Source: a bacterium (GTDB lineage Bacteria > Hydrothermota > Tepidihabitantia > SM23-42 > JAOAFX01). From it: a stretch of 64,000 nucleotides of DNA. The stretch lies in contig DASVHD010000035.1 in assembly GCA_036382775.1 (NCBI GenBank), positions 217,001-281,000 of the forward strand. Direction: 5' to 3'. The number at the start of each line of letters is the position of its first letter. The stretch's first letter is position 1. The notes below the pieces were generated by a model. It was given only the letters and a program-made list of their open reading frames with translations. It was not told where the DNA came from and made no database searches. Below, one piece after another: positions 55,688-64,000 of this stretch. Position numbers and translations under genes: made by a program.

Positions 55688-58420
55688 TCAAGGACCTGCT
55701 GTCTTATGATAGGTATAGGTCGCAGCCAACCCTTGCATTGATTTGTTTTCTGCGATTGCATCGTGCGGAATGAGCAAATAAGACCATGGTTTTCCGCCAT
55801 GTTTCTGCGCATGGGCGGTTGCGTGAACGCACCATGCCGCGGCGGCTTTGGCTTTGACCAACACTTCTGCATCGTTCATCTCATTCGCGGCCTTCACTTC
55901 ACATACGAACTTCGCCGTCTTGGTCTCGACCACGAAGTCCGGTTCGTAAGATGCTTCGCCGGCGTAGTGAATCGGGAGGTCACCCCTGGCGGGCTTGAAC
56001 CACTTAAGCACTTCCTTGTCATTTTCCAGGACAACCGCGAAACGACGCTCGGAGTCCGAATCGAACTTCTGGATCCGGTACAGGCACTTGCCGAATCCGG
56101 CAAACAGCATCTTCCGGATGTCTTGCTTATCGGAAACCGGCGCGCGGTAGTTCCGCTCGGTTTCCCCGGCAGGGACCAAGTAGTTGTTGGGCCGGAGCGT
56201 CGTGAAGCCCCTGCTCACGTGTGCCTCATAATCCGCCGCCTTCTCCTCGTAGTGGTCCTGCATCTGGCCGTGGACTAGATTGACCAGCGTCTGCTGGTGA
56301 TACTGCAGAACGTTGAGCACTTCTGCCTCGTTCTTGAGGTACGACCGGAGATGTGCGACGACCTGCCTCCCCAGTCCATAAAGCAACGCCGAATGATCGT
56401 CGTAACAGATATCATTGAAATCCATAAGGCCCCGCACAAGGTAGTCTTCGAGGTTTTCCTCGGGCACGATGCCGGTGCCACTCAAGAGGCGGTGCTGTTC
56501 CCTTCGGTGCAATTCCTGGATGAGAATCTCGTTGTCCACCGGCTCAGGTCGCACTGCCGCGAGGTCGAGTTGGAATTCCCGGTATCGCCGCGTCACACCG
56601 CCGACTGGCTGAACCGTGATGCGGGGAATATCAATCGAAAACTCGGTCCACATCGTGATGGTCTTGGCCACGACATCATCCATGTTAACCGGCTCGACGA
56701 TCCCCTCCAGTTCCTTCTGTACCGAGGTGATCATTTCTTTCACCTTCTCGGTTATCTGCTTCATGATCTCCGGCTTGGTTAGGTCGGCAGAGACTGGCAG
56801 GTGTTCAAACCCCTGATGGATCACATCCTGAGTGATCTTTGCCGCCTCCCGTTCTCGCGTGGTCACAAAACTCGATGGCCTTTCCCTCGCCACCAATGCC
56901 TGACCGCTGTTGGCTGACGGCTCATAGCTGATCACTGAAGGTTGAATCCGATTCACTGTCTCCGGCTCGACCACCATGACTCTGGGCCTCTCATCGCCGA
57001 TATAAACAACTTTCATACCACCCCGGATGATCGAATCAGGGCTGTTGGCATAATCCACGATCTCCTGGAACTTGTCGTGCGAGACAATAGTCAGGCGGTC
57101 AACCACCGCCACTCCGGTGCGCTTCCCATAAGGCAGACGTAAACCACGTCCGATTGATTGTTCCACCAACGTCTTCGAGTTGGCAGCGCGGAGTGGAACA
57201 ATGGTATAGAGGTTGGTGACGTCCCAACCTTCCTTGAGCATATTCACGTGGATGACGATTTCGGTCACGTTGTCCGGCTTCTCCACATTAATGAGCCTCT
57301 CGATGGTCTCATCCCTCTCCTCGCCGCTCTGCATGGAATGAACCTGGATGACTTTCCCCTTGTATCGCCCCTCGAAGAAAGCCTCGTCCTCGATGATCTT
57401 CATGAGCGCATCGGCATGCCCGGTATCACGCGCAATAACAAGCATGAACGGCTTCACCGCTGACCTTCCGCTTTCGCGGGCATAAACCTCCAGTTCGGCT
57501 TTCGTGTTCTCGTGAATCCTGACTCCATCCTCGAGTTTCAATCGCTCTAAGCCGACATCATCGTAGTTCTTCGCCTCGAAGTTCTCGCGTGTTGCCACCG
57601 CGGGTTCCTTGACGAACCCATCCGTCATAGCGTTAGAGAGCGGGTAAGCGTAGATAACATTCCGGAACGGCTGGGTCCCACCACCGCGTTCCACATGCGG
57701 TGTAGCCGTAAGTTCCAAACCAAGGATAGGTTTTAACTCGCTGATGGCTTTCATACCCGCCGATGCCCGATAACGGTGGGACTCATCCATGAGCAACACC
57801 AGATCATCAAGCTTCGCGAGGAAGTCGAAATAACTCTGGCCAATACACTCCTGAAGCCGTCGGAAACGCGGAATACTGCTCTTGGCCGCTCCCTTTGGCG
57901 TTTCTGTACTGGTAATTTTCGATACATTGAATATGTTAACATGTACCCTTTCGTCCGTGCCGAAGAGTGTTTTTACCCGAAGCCCGCGGCCGCTCTCGAA
58001 GTTGTCACCGGTGATGATCTCCGGCGGTTCCACGGCGAAATCGGCGATGCCTTGGAACACATACTTGGGCGTGTTGGGCGTGAAGTCGGTGACAAGCTTG
58101 TTATAGATGGTCAGGTTCGGGGCAAGCACGAAAAAATGCCGAATGCTCTCGGCTTTGAAGAGATACGCGATGAATGCACCCATCAGTCTGGTCTTACCCA
58201 CACCAGTCGCTAATGCAAAGCAAAGCGAAGGGAAATCCCGCTCGAAGTCGGTTACCGTCGGGAATTCGACCTGGATCACCTTGACCGCTTCGGTAACATC
58301 GGCGTTTTTCTCCAGGGGAATGAGATCGCAGACCCTAGCGAGAATCTCCAGGGACTCGCGCTGAGGCGCACGCAGGCTGAGCCGGTTAGCAATTGTGTTG
58401 ACATGCGGGTTTATTATGAT
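55688..58420 (-). CDS. Type III restriction endonuclease Res subunit (DEAD/SNF2-like helicase + nuclease)
   Basis: About 910 residues. Helicase motifs: Walker A ATGVGKT at about 70 (LCFALATGVGKTRLMGA), DEAD-type MDESH at about 210, LTATPH; C-terminal PD-(D/E)xK nuclease YEPDFVVETK...VCEVKAANEM (about 827-845). Start: the conserved lead NTIANRLSLRAPQRESLEIL lies upstream of the first GTG (58279), so translation must begin earlier. No ATG or GTG is available in that frame after the upstream stop; ATC (58420) or ATA (58417), following GGAAGGGG, are candidates, so the start is a non-AUG codon or needs another mechanism. It overlaps the DUF1016 gene stop. An in-frame repeat occurs at 56898-56923. 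Confidence 0.85.
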   Translation of the reverse strand: MIINPHVNTIANRLSLRAPQRESLEILARVCDLIPLEKNADVTEAVKVIQVEFPTVTDFERDFPSLCFALATGVGKTRLMGAFIAYLFKAESIRHFFVLAPNLTIYNKLVTDFTPNTPKYVFQGIADFAVEPPEIITGDNFESGRGLRVKTLFGTDERVHVNIFNVSKITSTETPKGAAKSSIPRFRRLQECIGQSYFDFLAKLDDLVLLMDESHRYRASAGMKAISELKPILGLELTATPHVERGGGTQPFRNVIYAYPLSNAMTDGFVKEPAVATRENFEAKNYDDVGLERLKLEDGVRIHENTKAELEVYARESGRSAVKPFMLVIARDTGHADALMKIIEDEAFFEGRYKGKVIQVHSMQSGEERDETIERLINVEKPDNVTEIVIHVNMLKEGWDVTNLYTIVPLRAANSKTLVEQSIGRGLRLPYGKRTGVAVVDRLTIVSHDKFQEIVDYANSPDSIIRGGMKVVYIGDERPRVMVVEPETVNRIQPSVISYEPSANSGQALVARERPSSFVTTREREAAKITQDVIHQGFEHLPVSADLTKPEIMKQITEKVKEMITSVQKELEGIVEPVNMDDVVAKTITMWTEFSIDIPRITVQPVGGVTRRYREFQLDLAAVRPEPVDNEILIQELHRREQHRLLSGTGIVPEENLEDYLVRGLMDFNDICYDDHSALLYGLGRQVVAHLRSYLKNEAEVLNVLQYHQQTLVNLVHGQMQDHYEEKAADYEAHVSRGFTTLRPNNYLVPAGETERNYRAPVSDKQDIRKMLFAGFGKCLYRIQKFDSDSERRFAVVLENDKEVLKWFKPARGDLPIHYAGEASYEPDFVVETKTAKFVCEVKAANEMNDAEVLVKAKAAAAWCVHATAHAQKHGGKPWSYLLIPHDAIAENKSMQGLAATYTYHKTAGP
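56898..56923 (-). repeat. In-frame repeat insert in the Res gene
   Basis: 26 bases encoding EPSANSGQA within the Res protein. It matches at 22 of 26 positions a repeat encoding EPSAISGQA in the neighbouring mod gene (59671-59696). See the mod entry. Confidence 0.6.
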
Positions 58421-59583
58421 ACCCCTTCCTTCTTCGTCGGGGCGGCGAGCGCCCTCACTTCACGCCGCAGTTCGGCCCGTAGCTCCGCCTCGCTGGGCAG
58501 ATGGAGCTTGTAGCGGCTGGCGAATATCGTCTTCCTCTGATCCTTGCCGAGGGTGTAGCGCACGACCGTGTCGTTCTTATCGGCGCAAAGAATCAATCCC
58601 AAAGTCGGGTTATCGCCAGCGGTCCGGCGTTCACGATCGTAGTAGTTCACGTACAGTTGGAGTTGTCCTAAATCCTGATGGGTAAGCTTGCCGGTCTTGA
58701 GATCGATGATCACATAGCATTTCAAGACTGTGTGGTAGAAGACCAGGTCGATGTAGAAGTGATCGCCGTCAAGCGTGAGTCGCTCCTGCCGTGTCACAAA
58801 AGCGAAGCCCTTCCCCAATTCCAGCAGGAAGGATTTCAAATCATCGATCAAAGCCTGTTCAAGATCGGTTTCAACCAACTTCGGAGATTCTGGCAGGCCA
58901 AGGAATTCCATTACCACCGGATCCTTGAATACATCAATAGGTTTCTGCACTTCTTGACCCTTCATGGAAAGACGCATCAGACCTTTCTTGTCCCGGCTCA
59001 GAGCAAGCCGTTCATAGAGCAGGCTGTTGATCTGCCGTTCCAGTTCCCGCGCCGCCCAGTTGTTCTTGATCGCCTCGATCTCGTAAAACGAACGAGCCTC
59101 CGCCTTATCCACTCGCAAGAGCGTACGGTAATGGGTCCAGGATATATTCGGATGAAGGCGGCCGGGTTTCCAAGGCCTACGTCCTATCGCATCGAATTTG
59201 TCACGCAGTGCGTGGGATTTTCCAGTCCTGCCGGATACAGAACCATCCGCCAATTCCCCACGCACTGCGTGGGGAATTGACCCCATCAACTCCGGATAGG
59301 TTAAATAGAAGTCACGAAAGTGCTCAAGGTTATTAACGGAATATCCTTTTCCAAACTCGACCGTAATTCGCGCGGACAATTCAGTTAAGAGCTTCTGTCC
59401 ATAACCAGCTCTGGCTTTTCCCTTTTGCTCCTCCTCCACAATCTCGCGTCCGATCAACCAGTTCGCGATGACCTGGGTCGTATTCACCGAACGGGCGACG
59501 CGGCTCCTGGCCGATTCCAGAATCCGCCGGATGCGATCATACATTCTTGATGTTGTCTTCATCTTGTCCATCCTGCGCTTCAC
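58414..59583 (-). CDS. DUF1016 (YhcG-type) PD-(D/E)xK nuclease
   Basis: 389 residues. N-terminal DUF1016_N helical domain (about 12-150: ARSRVARSVNTTQVIANWLI, YGQKLLTELSARITVEFG), NISWTHYRTLLRVDKAEARS as the hallmark motif, FLGLPES, and the C-terminal PDDEXK region RLTLDGDHFYIDLVFYHTVL, then KCYVIIDLKTGKLTH. YhcG-type proteins occur in defence islands. The start is GTG at 59583, overlapping the mod stop as GTGA; ATG at 59571 is an alternative. About residues 90-140 contain two copies of a palindromic repeat encoded in frame (HAVRGEL and HALRDKF), expanding the loop before the conserved WTHY motif. Confidence 0.88.
   Translation of the reverse strand: MKRRMDKMKTTSRMYDRIRRILESARSRVARSVNTTQVIANWLIGREIVEEEQKGKARAGYGQKLLTELSARITVEFGKGYSVNNLEHFRDFYLTYPELMGSIPHAVRGELADGSVSGRTGKSHALRDKFDAIGRRPWKPGRLHPNISWTHYRTLLRVDKAEARSFYEIEAIKNNWAARELERQINSLLYERLALSRDKKGLMRLSMKGQEVQKPIDVFKDPVVMEFLGLPESPKLVETDLEQALIDDLKSFLLELGKGFAFVTRQERLTLDGDHFYIDLVFYHTVLKCYVIIDLKTGKLTHQDLGQLQLYVNYYDRERRTAGDNPTLGLILCADKNDTVVRYTLGKDQRKTIFASRYKLHLPSEAELRAELRREVRALAAPTKKEGVS
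59251..59279. repeat. Palindromic repeat inside the DUF1016 gene
   Basis: A perfect palindrome with 14 bp arms (59251-59264 and 59266-59279; CAATTCCCCACGCA) and a single central base. A partial second copy (CACGCAGTGCGTGGG, 59202-59216) lies 40 bases away. Both are in frame, encoding HAVRGEL and HALRDKF. Confidence 0.75.
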
Positions 59584-61466
59584 GGTTTTTTCTCTTCATG
59601 CGGCAGGTCAAAAAGTGATGCCTCAACTTGGGCGCGACGCTCGGCCCTGGACCTCTCCTTCCCTTCTGCGGCCTGACCGCTGATTGCAGATGGCTCATCG
59701 TTCTTCAGCGGCAGGTTCTCGATCTCTAAGCTGTAGTCGTCTCTGCCCCATTCGCAGCGGTTGAGGACCGCTTTCGGGATTTTCTTTACTGTCAAATTGG
59801 GAAACTCATCGAGGTTCTTCACCCGGAACGCACCGCACATGATGAGCAAACTCCGGCCCTCACCGACCTCATCCGAAAGCTTCTGCAACTGCTCCCGAGT
59901 CAAGGTCTGCGTGGTCACATAGATAAAGTCGGTCTCGGTGGAGTGCCCGTGCTGCCAGTAAGCGGTGTCGCTTGGGGCGTAGATGAAGCCTTCCAGCTTG
60001 CATATGGCTTCGGCCAGCATGGACGGGTTGTACTGCTTGCTAATGATCCAGTTGCCAAATTCATCTTTTTCCAGGAGGGACGGCGCAAGGCGGTAGTAGC
60101 GAAATCCGCCGCCGCCTTTCCAGCCCACGGCCTCGGTGATACCGCCCTTGTCCTCGCCGTCAATCACTTTCTTCAGGCGCGGGATGATGTGGGTATGACA
60201 ATGCTCGCCCAGCTCAACCATGATCCAGCGGCGCCCCATCTTGTGCGCCACCGCGCCGGTCGTGCCGGAACCGGCGAACGAGTCGAGAACCCAGTCGCCG
60301 GAAGTCGTGGCTAACTCCAAAACAAGACTTATCAGGGCCTCTGGCTTCTTGCCATGTGGAAATCTTACGCCCCCTTCTTTTGTAAGATTATTCAATGGGA
60401 AACCACTCCAATACGTCCCCAGTTTTTCTTTCTTGATCAATCTGTCGCCACGCCTTTCGGCACTATCTTTGAGCCAAATCACACGACGGATTGTTGGGCT
60501 AATGTAATAATGTTGGACAAGCTTGCCCCTGTCTCGACCTGAACGCGGGACATAGGAGGCAATGAGGATCTCGTCGTTAGACAGACTCGAGAACTCCTCC
60601 ATGATACGAGTCCTTATGCTCGTTTGAGCATTCGTGTCGGAGAAGATATGCTCGAAGTACTCACTGTAAACGGCTTCTCTGTCTAGTCGCCCATCAGACT
60701 CCTTTATCAAACCGTTTACAGTAGTTCGCTTGAGGTTCTTGTATTTTCGTACTTTTATCGGTTCCCCAGCTGCGTCGAATATCGTGCGATCCTCAACAAA
60801 TTCTCCTTCGCTCAACAAAATGCTTGTATATTTCCAACTCTTTTCCTGTTCTTCCATTTCAGCGATGAGCGCAAACAAGTCCACCTCGTCATACACATCG
60901 TTAAAGCTCTCAAATCCTTGTTCGGATGCAATATCATTCACATATACAAGAATGTATTCCACATTCTTCTTGAGTTTTTTGTCTTCACCGCCACCGCTTG
61001 CACCTGCAGCAAGTTTCATTTGGACGGTAACTTGATTCAGAAAGTTCGGGCGTCCGAACACTTCATCAAGAAGCACTTTGCCGTATGCCATCTCATCATC
61101 GTTTAGTTGGCAAAAGAGAACTCCATCTGGAGTCAATAGCTTTCGCAGAATGACGAACCGCTCTCGCATGAGTGAAAGCCATATTGAATGCTCAAGGCCA
61201 TCGTCATAGTTCTCCACCGCTTGACTGGTGTTGTAGGGCGGGTCGATGTAAATGCACTTGATCTTCCCCGTGAACTCCTGTTCCAGCGCTTTGAGTGCGA
61301 GGAGGTTGTCGCCGAAGATCAGCCGGTTGTCAAAGATGTCACCCTTGCCTGTGCGAAACGGCGCATGGTGCGACTTGGCCGTGTCCTCGACGAGGATTCG
61401 CGGCTCCAGTTTCGGGCGGTTTTCCTTCCCAATCCAGGTCAACTCTAGTTTGGTTTTAGCCATCAT
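59580..61466 (-). CDS. Type III DNA adenine methyltransferase Mod
   Basis: 628 residues, beta-class order: motif IV DPPYNT (75-80) precedes SAM motif I FAGSGTTGAVA (about 393). Between them lies a large target-recognition region. It methylates adenine on one strand at an asymmetric site and provides the specificity for Res. Repeat: 59671-59696 encodes EPSAISGQA near the C-terminus (residues about 590-598), matching the Res repeat. The DUF1016 gene overlaps its stop codon; res follows DUF1016. No strong ribosome site before the ATG at 61466 (second ATG at 61463). Confidence 0.92.
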   Translation of the reverse strand: MMAKTKLELTWIGKENRPKLEPRILVEDTAKSHHAPFRTGKGDIFDNRLIFGDNLLALKALEQEFTGKIKCIYIDPPYNTSQAVENYDDGLEHSIWLSLMRERFVILRKLLTPDGVLFCQLNDDEMAYGKVLLDEVFGRPNFLNQVTVQMKLAAGASGGGEDKKLKKNVEYILVYVNDIASEQGFESFNDVYDEVDLFALIAEMEEQEKSWKYTSILLSEGEFVEDRTIFDAAGEPIKVRKYKNLKRTTVNGLIKESDGRLDREAVYSEYFEHIFSDTNAQTSIRTRIMEEFSSLSNDEILIASYVPRSGRDRGKLVQHYYISPTIRRVIWLKDSAERRGDRLIKKEKLGTYWSGFPLNNLTKEGGVRFPHGKKPEALISLVLELATTSGDWVLDSFAGSGTTGAVAHKMGRRWIMVELGEHCHTHIIPRLKKVIDGEDKGGITEAVGWKGGGGFRYYRLAPSLLEKDEFGNWIISKQYNPSMLAEAICKLEGFIYAPSDTAYWQHGHSTETDFIYVTTQTLTREQLQKLSDEVGEGRSLLIMCGAFRVKNLDEFPNLTVKKIPKAVLNRCEWGRDDYSLEIENLPLKNDEPSAISGQAAEGKERSRAERRAQVEASLFDLPHEEKKP

Positions 61467-61523
61467 TTACCATATTTCATTCTAAATGGTCGGTCCCCTA
61501 CTTATGGGTGGGCTCTTGAACTG

Positions 61524-63434
61524 TCATTCTACATCTTCATCAAGTTTGCTACCATTATTCTTATTTTCCCATGCGTTATACAACGTTTCATAGCGCTGTC
61601 CGTCCTCATTGTCGGACGGGTCGCTGCTTATCTTACCAAGGAGGATGTTAAGGACTTCTCGAACGCTGGAGCCTATCTTATTGTCACTGGTTACTGCAAT
61701 CCATGCATGATATGGTTTGTCTTTCCGTGGCAGCTTCATACCGTGATGTTGCTCGAAACCAGGGCAGCTGCAGCGGTGGACAATTTTGCAGCCATTGACC
61801 CGCCCCTCGCCTACAGCCTTGGCTATCGCCGCGTTTACTGAGTAAGCGGGATTGTCCTTTAGTCCATCGCTGCATTTTCGTCGGTCAGTGTCGTGAAGAA
61901 CAGCGAAATCCATTTTGAAATGCACCAACATTTTGATTAGTGTGGGTATGGTTGCTTTCCCGCGGGCGCGAAGCAACAATGGTCGACTATCCAGAGGGTA
62001 TTGCGTTGTTTCGCGCCGCATCATCTCTTCAAACGCAGCAAATTCGGTATCTCCCTCTACGATCACAACCATGCAACCGAAGAACATCTCGGCAACGGTG
62101 GTGTCGAAAATCAGAAGTCGCTTAAGATTGTCCTTTTCCTCAGGCGAGAACGCGAGTGTGTCGGCGCGATAGACATTTGGAGCAAGGCGTATTTCTGGGC
62201 GATGTAAGCGAACAATCGTTGTATGATCCTTTAGTGGATCGACAAATGCCGGGTGGTGTGTACTCAGCATCACTTGCCAACCATCATCGTCCGCGAGTGA
62301 GTAAAGATGTTCCTTCGCGGCACGCACTGCGCTTGGGTGAAGTGCTGTCTCAGGTTCCTCTATCAAGAGCATGTATCCAGGCAAGAAAGAATCAGCCGTT
62401 GATGTACTTCTACTCGCTGATTCCTTTAAAGACGCACATTCATTATTGAGTGACTCTATCTCGCTTTTGCATCTGTCTATCGCATCTTGCTTCTTAAGTG
62501 TGGGAAGTTTTTTATTAAGCTCCGCTAGATCTTTTTCCTTCTTCTTGAGTGTTGCTTCAGTCTTCCTGCGCTCTTCAGCAATACGGTTCAGGGCGGATCG
62601 AACCTGTAGCATCAACCAGAAGAGAGCGCGTTTCGATCCGGTGCCTTGTTGATCCCAGCGAGTGCGTCCATGTGGCTCTGATACATCAATCCGCGAAGCC
62701 GCGCGAAGATACTCGTCGGGCTTAAATGCAATATCTCCAAGCGAAACAGTAAGCTTTATTTCTGCGGCACTGAAGATATTTCGGTAGGATTTGTTGATTT
62801 GGGATTCGATGGCTTCGATATCTTTTCGAAATTCCTCTACAGGTTTCTCGGCCTCAGCCTTAAGCGCAAGTAGATTCTTGCGCAACATCGAATCTTCTTC
62901 TCCCATAAGCCCCTTGAGCTTGTTAGCCACGGGTTCAAGTACGAGCGTCAGCAGCTTCTTGTGTTCTTCTTCAGGATCTTCCAGCGCACCAATACGGAAT
63001 GGCTTTGGCAGGCGGCTATTGAAAACATTATCCAGCCCCGATGCCTTACCATCCGCAGCATATTCATTAGCAGATGGGTTCCAAGTTGTACGGACTGGTT
63101 TCCCTCCGGCAGGAGACCATTCCCACTTGGATCTGACCAATAAAAGATCCTCAACCTTTTCTTTCCAATCCTCCCCGACGTTACCAGCGCCTTGCGGAAT
63201 GTGCACCCATAGTTCAATGCTCGCTGGCTGCTCACCGGCACCTGAATTAATGTCTTCCCTCTTCAATTCGAGTTGGTTTACCGCTGCCTCGTACGCCCGC
63301 AGGACTGTTGATTTACCCGTGTTATTTGCACCAACCAGACAGACTATCTTATCGAGTTCTACAGTCAATCCGTCATTCCCTACGCACCCGAAGTTCTTGA
63401 TAGTCATCCGTATAAGCTTGGATCGATCACTCAT
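61524..63434 (-). CDS. OLD-family AAA ATPase with TOPRIM nuclease domain
   Basis: 636 residues from the ATG at 63434, which has a GGAGG ribosome site and an 8-base overlap with the upstream gene. ABC-type ATPase: Walker A GANNTGKST (35-43), a long coiled-coil insert (about 290-345), signature and Walker B MLLIEEPETALHPSAV (about 352), and STHHPAFVD. TOPRIM: VIVEGDTEFAAFEEM (about 457) and the later DTDRRKC. This is the OLD/GajA-like layout of anti-phage nucleases. It precedes mod by about 57 bases in the defence operon. Confidence 0.88.
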   Translation of the reverse strand: MSDRSKLIRMTIKNFGCVGNDGLTVELDKIVCLVGANNTGKSTVLRAYEAAVNQLELKREDINSGAGEQPASIELWVHIPQGAGNVGEDWKEKVEDLLLVRSKWEWSPAGGKPVRTTWNPSANEYAADGKASGLDNVFNSRLPKPFRIGALEDPEEEHKKLLTLVLEPVANKLKGLMGEEDSMLRKNLLALKAEAEKPVEEFRKDIEAIESQINKSYRNIFSAAEIKLTVSLGDIAFKPDEYLRAASRIDVSEPHGRTRWDQQGTGSKRALFWLMLQVRSALNRIAEERRKTEATLKKKEKDLAELNKKLPTLKKQDAIDRCKSEIESLNNECASLKESASRSTSTADSFLPGYMLLIEEPETALHPSAVRAAKEHLYSLADDDGWQVMLSTHHPAFVDPLKDHTTIVRLHRPEIRLAPNVYRADTLAFSPEEKDNLKRLLIFDTTVAEMFFGCMVVIVEGDTEFAAFEEMMRRETTQYPLDSRPLLLRARGKATIPTLIKMLVHFKMDFAVLHDTDRRKCSDGLKDNPAYSVNAAIAKAVGEGRVNGCKIVHRCSCPGFEQHHGMKLPRKDKPYHAWIAVTSDNKIGSSVREVLNILLGKISSDPSDNEDGQRYETLYNAWENKNNGSKLDEDVE

Positions 63435-64000
63435 CTTTCTCCTCCGCATCACTGTGATCTTCAAGCGCTTTCATGTCAAGCCCCTCGATTTCCTGCAGCG
63501 ACTTGCCGGCAATACCCTGCATGTCGCCGTACATTCCGACTGTAGACTGCATGACGCGCTCGATCTGTTCCTCGCGCTTTGCCCACTGTTTCGTGATGGC
63601 TTTCTTCTCCCTGTCGAGATCCTCCTTCATTGTAGAGAACGCTTCGACAATTGCCATGATGCGCTGGCGAAACCGCGGGCCGGTTAGATACTGATAGATC
63701 ATCTCCATCTTGGTCTGCTGACCCTCAGTAGCCTGACGGGCTGACGCCACTTCAATCAATGTGTGGCGAAGCATTACGGCAATCGGAAGTGCACCCCTTG
63801 GGTGAGTTACCCACACGTCGTCGATCAAATCGAAAGTCTCAACGCTCTTTGGAAGTACTTGACTGACAATTATAGCGATTTCGGCTTTCGCTTCCCGCTG
63901 GTCTTCACGGAGCTTGACAAGCCAGCCATCTGACCAATTCTTGGTTCTTTTGCATTCCCATAAAATCGTACCACAGATCTTACCGTACGGTCCTATTACT
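63427..64000 (-). CDS. DUF2130 protein, N-terminus cut by window edge
   Basis: Open frame of 190 codons to the window edge; coding continues past 64000. Seen on the minus strand: ILWECKRTKNWSDGWLVKLR (likely E-x-K nuclease-like core), IAIIVSQVLPKSVETFDLID, GALPIAVMLRHTLIEV, MIYQYLTGPRFRQRIMAIVE and VMQSTVGMYGDMQGIAGKSL. This is the DUF2130 C-terminal half (the MYG.M.GIAG motif). DUF2130 proteins are often next to restriction systems. It overlaps the OLD-type gene by 8 bases, so it is the first visible gene of the defence operon. Confidence 0.85.
   Translation of the reverse strand, partial: VIGPYGKICGTILWECKRTKNWSDGWLVKLREDQREAKAEIAIIVSQVLPKSVETFDLIDDVWVTHPRGALPIAVMLRHTLIEVASARQATEGQQTKMEMIYQYLTGPRFRQRIMAIVEAFSTMKEDLDREKKAITKQWAKREEQIERVMQSTVGMYGDMQGIAGKSLQEIEGLDMKALEDHSDAEEKDE

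Overview
The window (about 64 kb, moderate GC) looks like a chromosome segment of an uncultured Gram-negative-type (diderm) bacterium. The evidence for an outer membrane is a full Tol-Pal set, a TolC-type tripartite exporter, an outer-membrane barrel protein and a YafK-type L,D-transpeptidase. Adjacent GWxTD-domain proteins, large TPR proteins, Yip1-family membrane proteins and a fused two-headed acyl-CoA dehydratase activase together suggest a candidate phylum near the FCB/WOR-3 (Stahlbacteria) radiation. That placement is inference; there is no rRNA or marker set here to prove it.

Layout. 1-3.7 kb (minus): MacAB/TolC-like exporter. 3.7-4.4 kb: Yip1 protein. 4.4-9.2 kb (plus): dTDP-rhamnose genes rfbD, rfbA, rfbC, rfbB with a pentameric ligand-gated ion channel homologue inserted between rfbA and rfbC. 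9.4-11.5 kb: FmdE-like protein, methyltransferase, HicBA toxin-antitoxin. 11.9 kb: tRNA-Lys in a repeat-rich stretch. 12.2-14.1 kb: thioredoxin-DsbD fusion plus a small membrane-anchored protein. 14.2-18.4 kb (minus): pal-cpoB-tolQ-tolR-tolA/tonB-tolB. 18.5-23.1 kb (minus): outer-membrane barrel and a 1357-residue activase. 23.2 kb (plus): VTT-family membrane protein. 24-33.1 kb (minus): probable operon alr, LysM protein, cyclic-nucleotide-binding protein, giant TPR protein, coiled-coil/TPR protein, small protein. 33.2 kb (plus): carbamate kinase. 34.5-41.3 kb (minus): twin-repeat secreted protein, second Yip1 protein, then PASTA, PASTA, rpe, ffh, yidD-like and two tetratricopeptide-like membrane proteins. 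41.4-41.8 kb: tRNA-Ser and tatA. 42-44.7 kb (plus): membrane protein, era, adenosine-specific kinase. 44.7-47.3 kb (minus): two GWxTD proteins. 47.4 kb (plus): flavin-binding-fold protein. 48.1-53.2 kb (minus): cupin and alpha-2-macroglobulin. 53.4-55.6 kb: YafK transpeptidase, methyltransferase, Hsp20. 55.7-64 kb (minus): defence island with type III restriction-modification (Mod and Res) interleaved with a DUF1016 nuclease, an OLD-type ATPase/TOPRIM nuclease and a DUF2130 protein cut by the window edge.

Two features cut across the window. First, promoters are unusually easy to read (TTGACA/T, 15-17 bp spacer, TATAAT-like), and they fall into two classes: some lead to an AAAGGAGG-type ribosome site, while at least eight place the -10 box only about 5-11 bases upstream of the start codon, predicting leaderless or nearly leaderless mRNAs. 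Second, intergenic and even coding DNA carries short palindromic or low-complexity repeats, including in-frame inserts in three adjacent defence genes. The most striking single proteins are the ion-channel homologue in the rhamnose cluster and an alpha-2-macroglobulin whose bait-region position contains a segment resembling the C-terminal domain of the type II secretion pseudopilin GspG.
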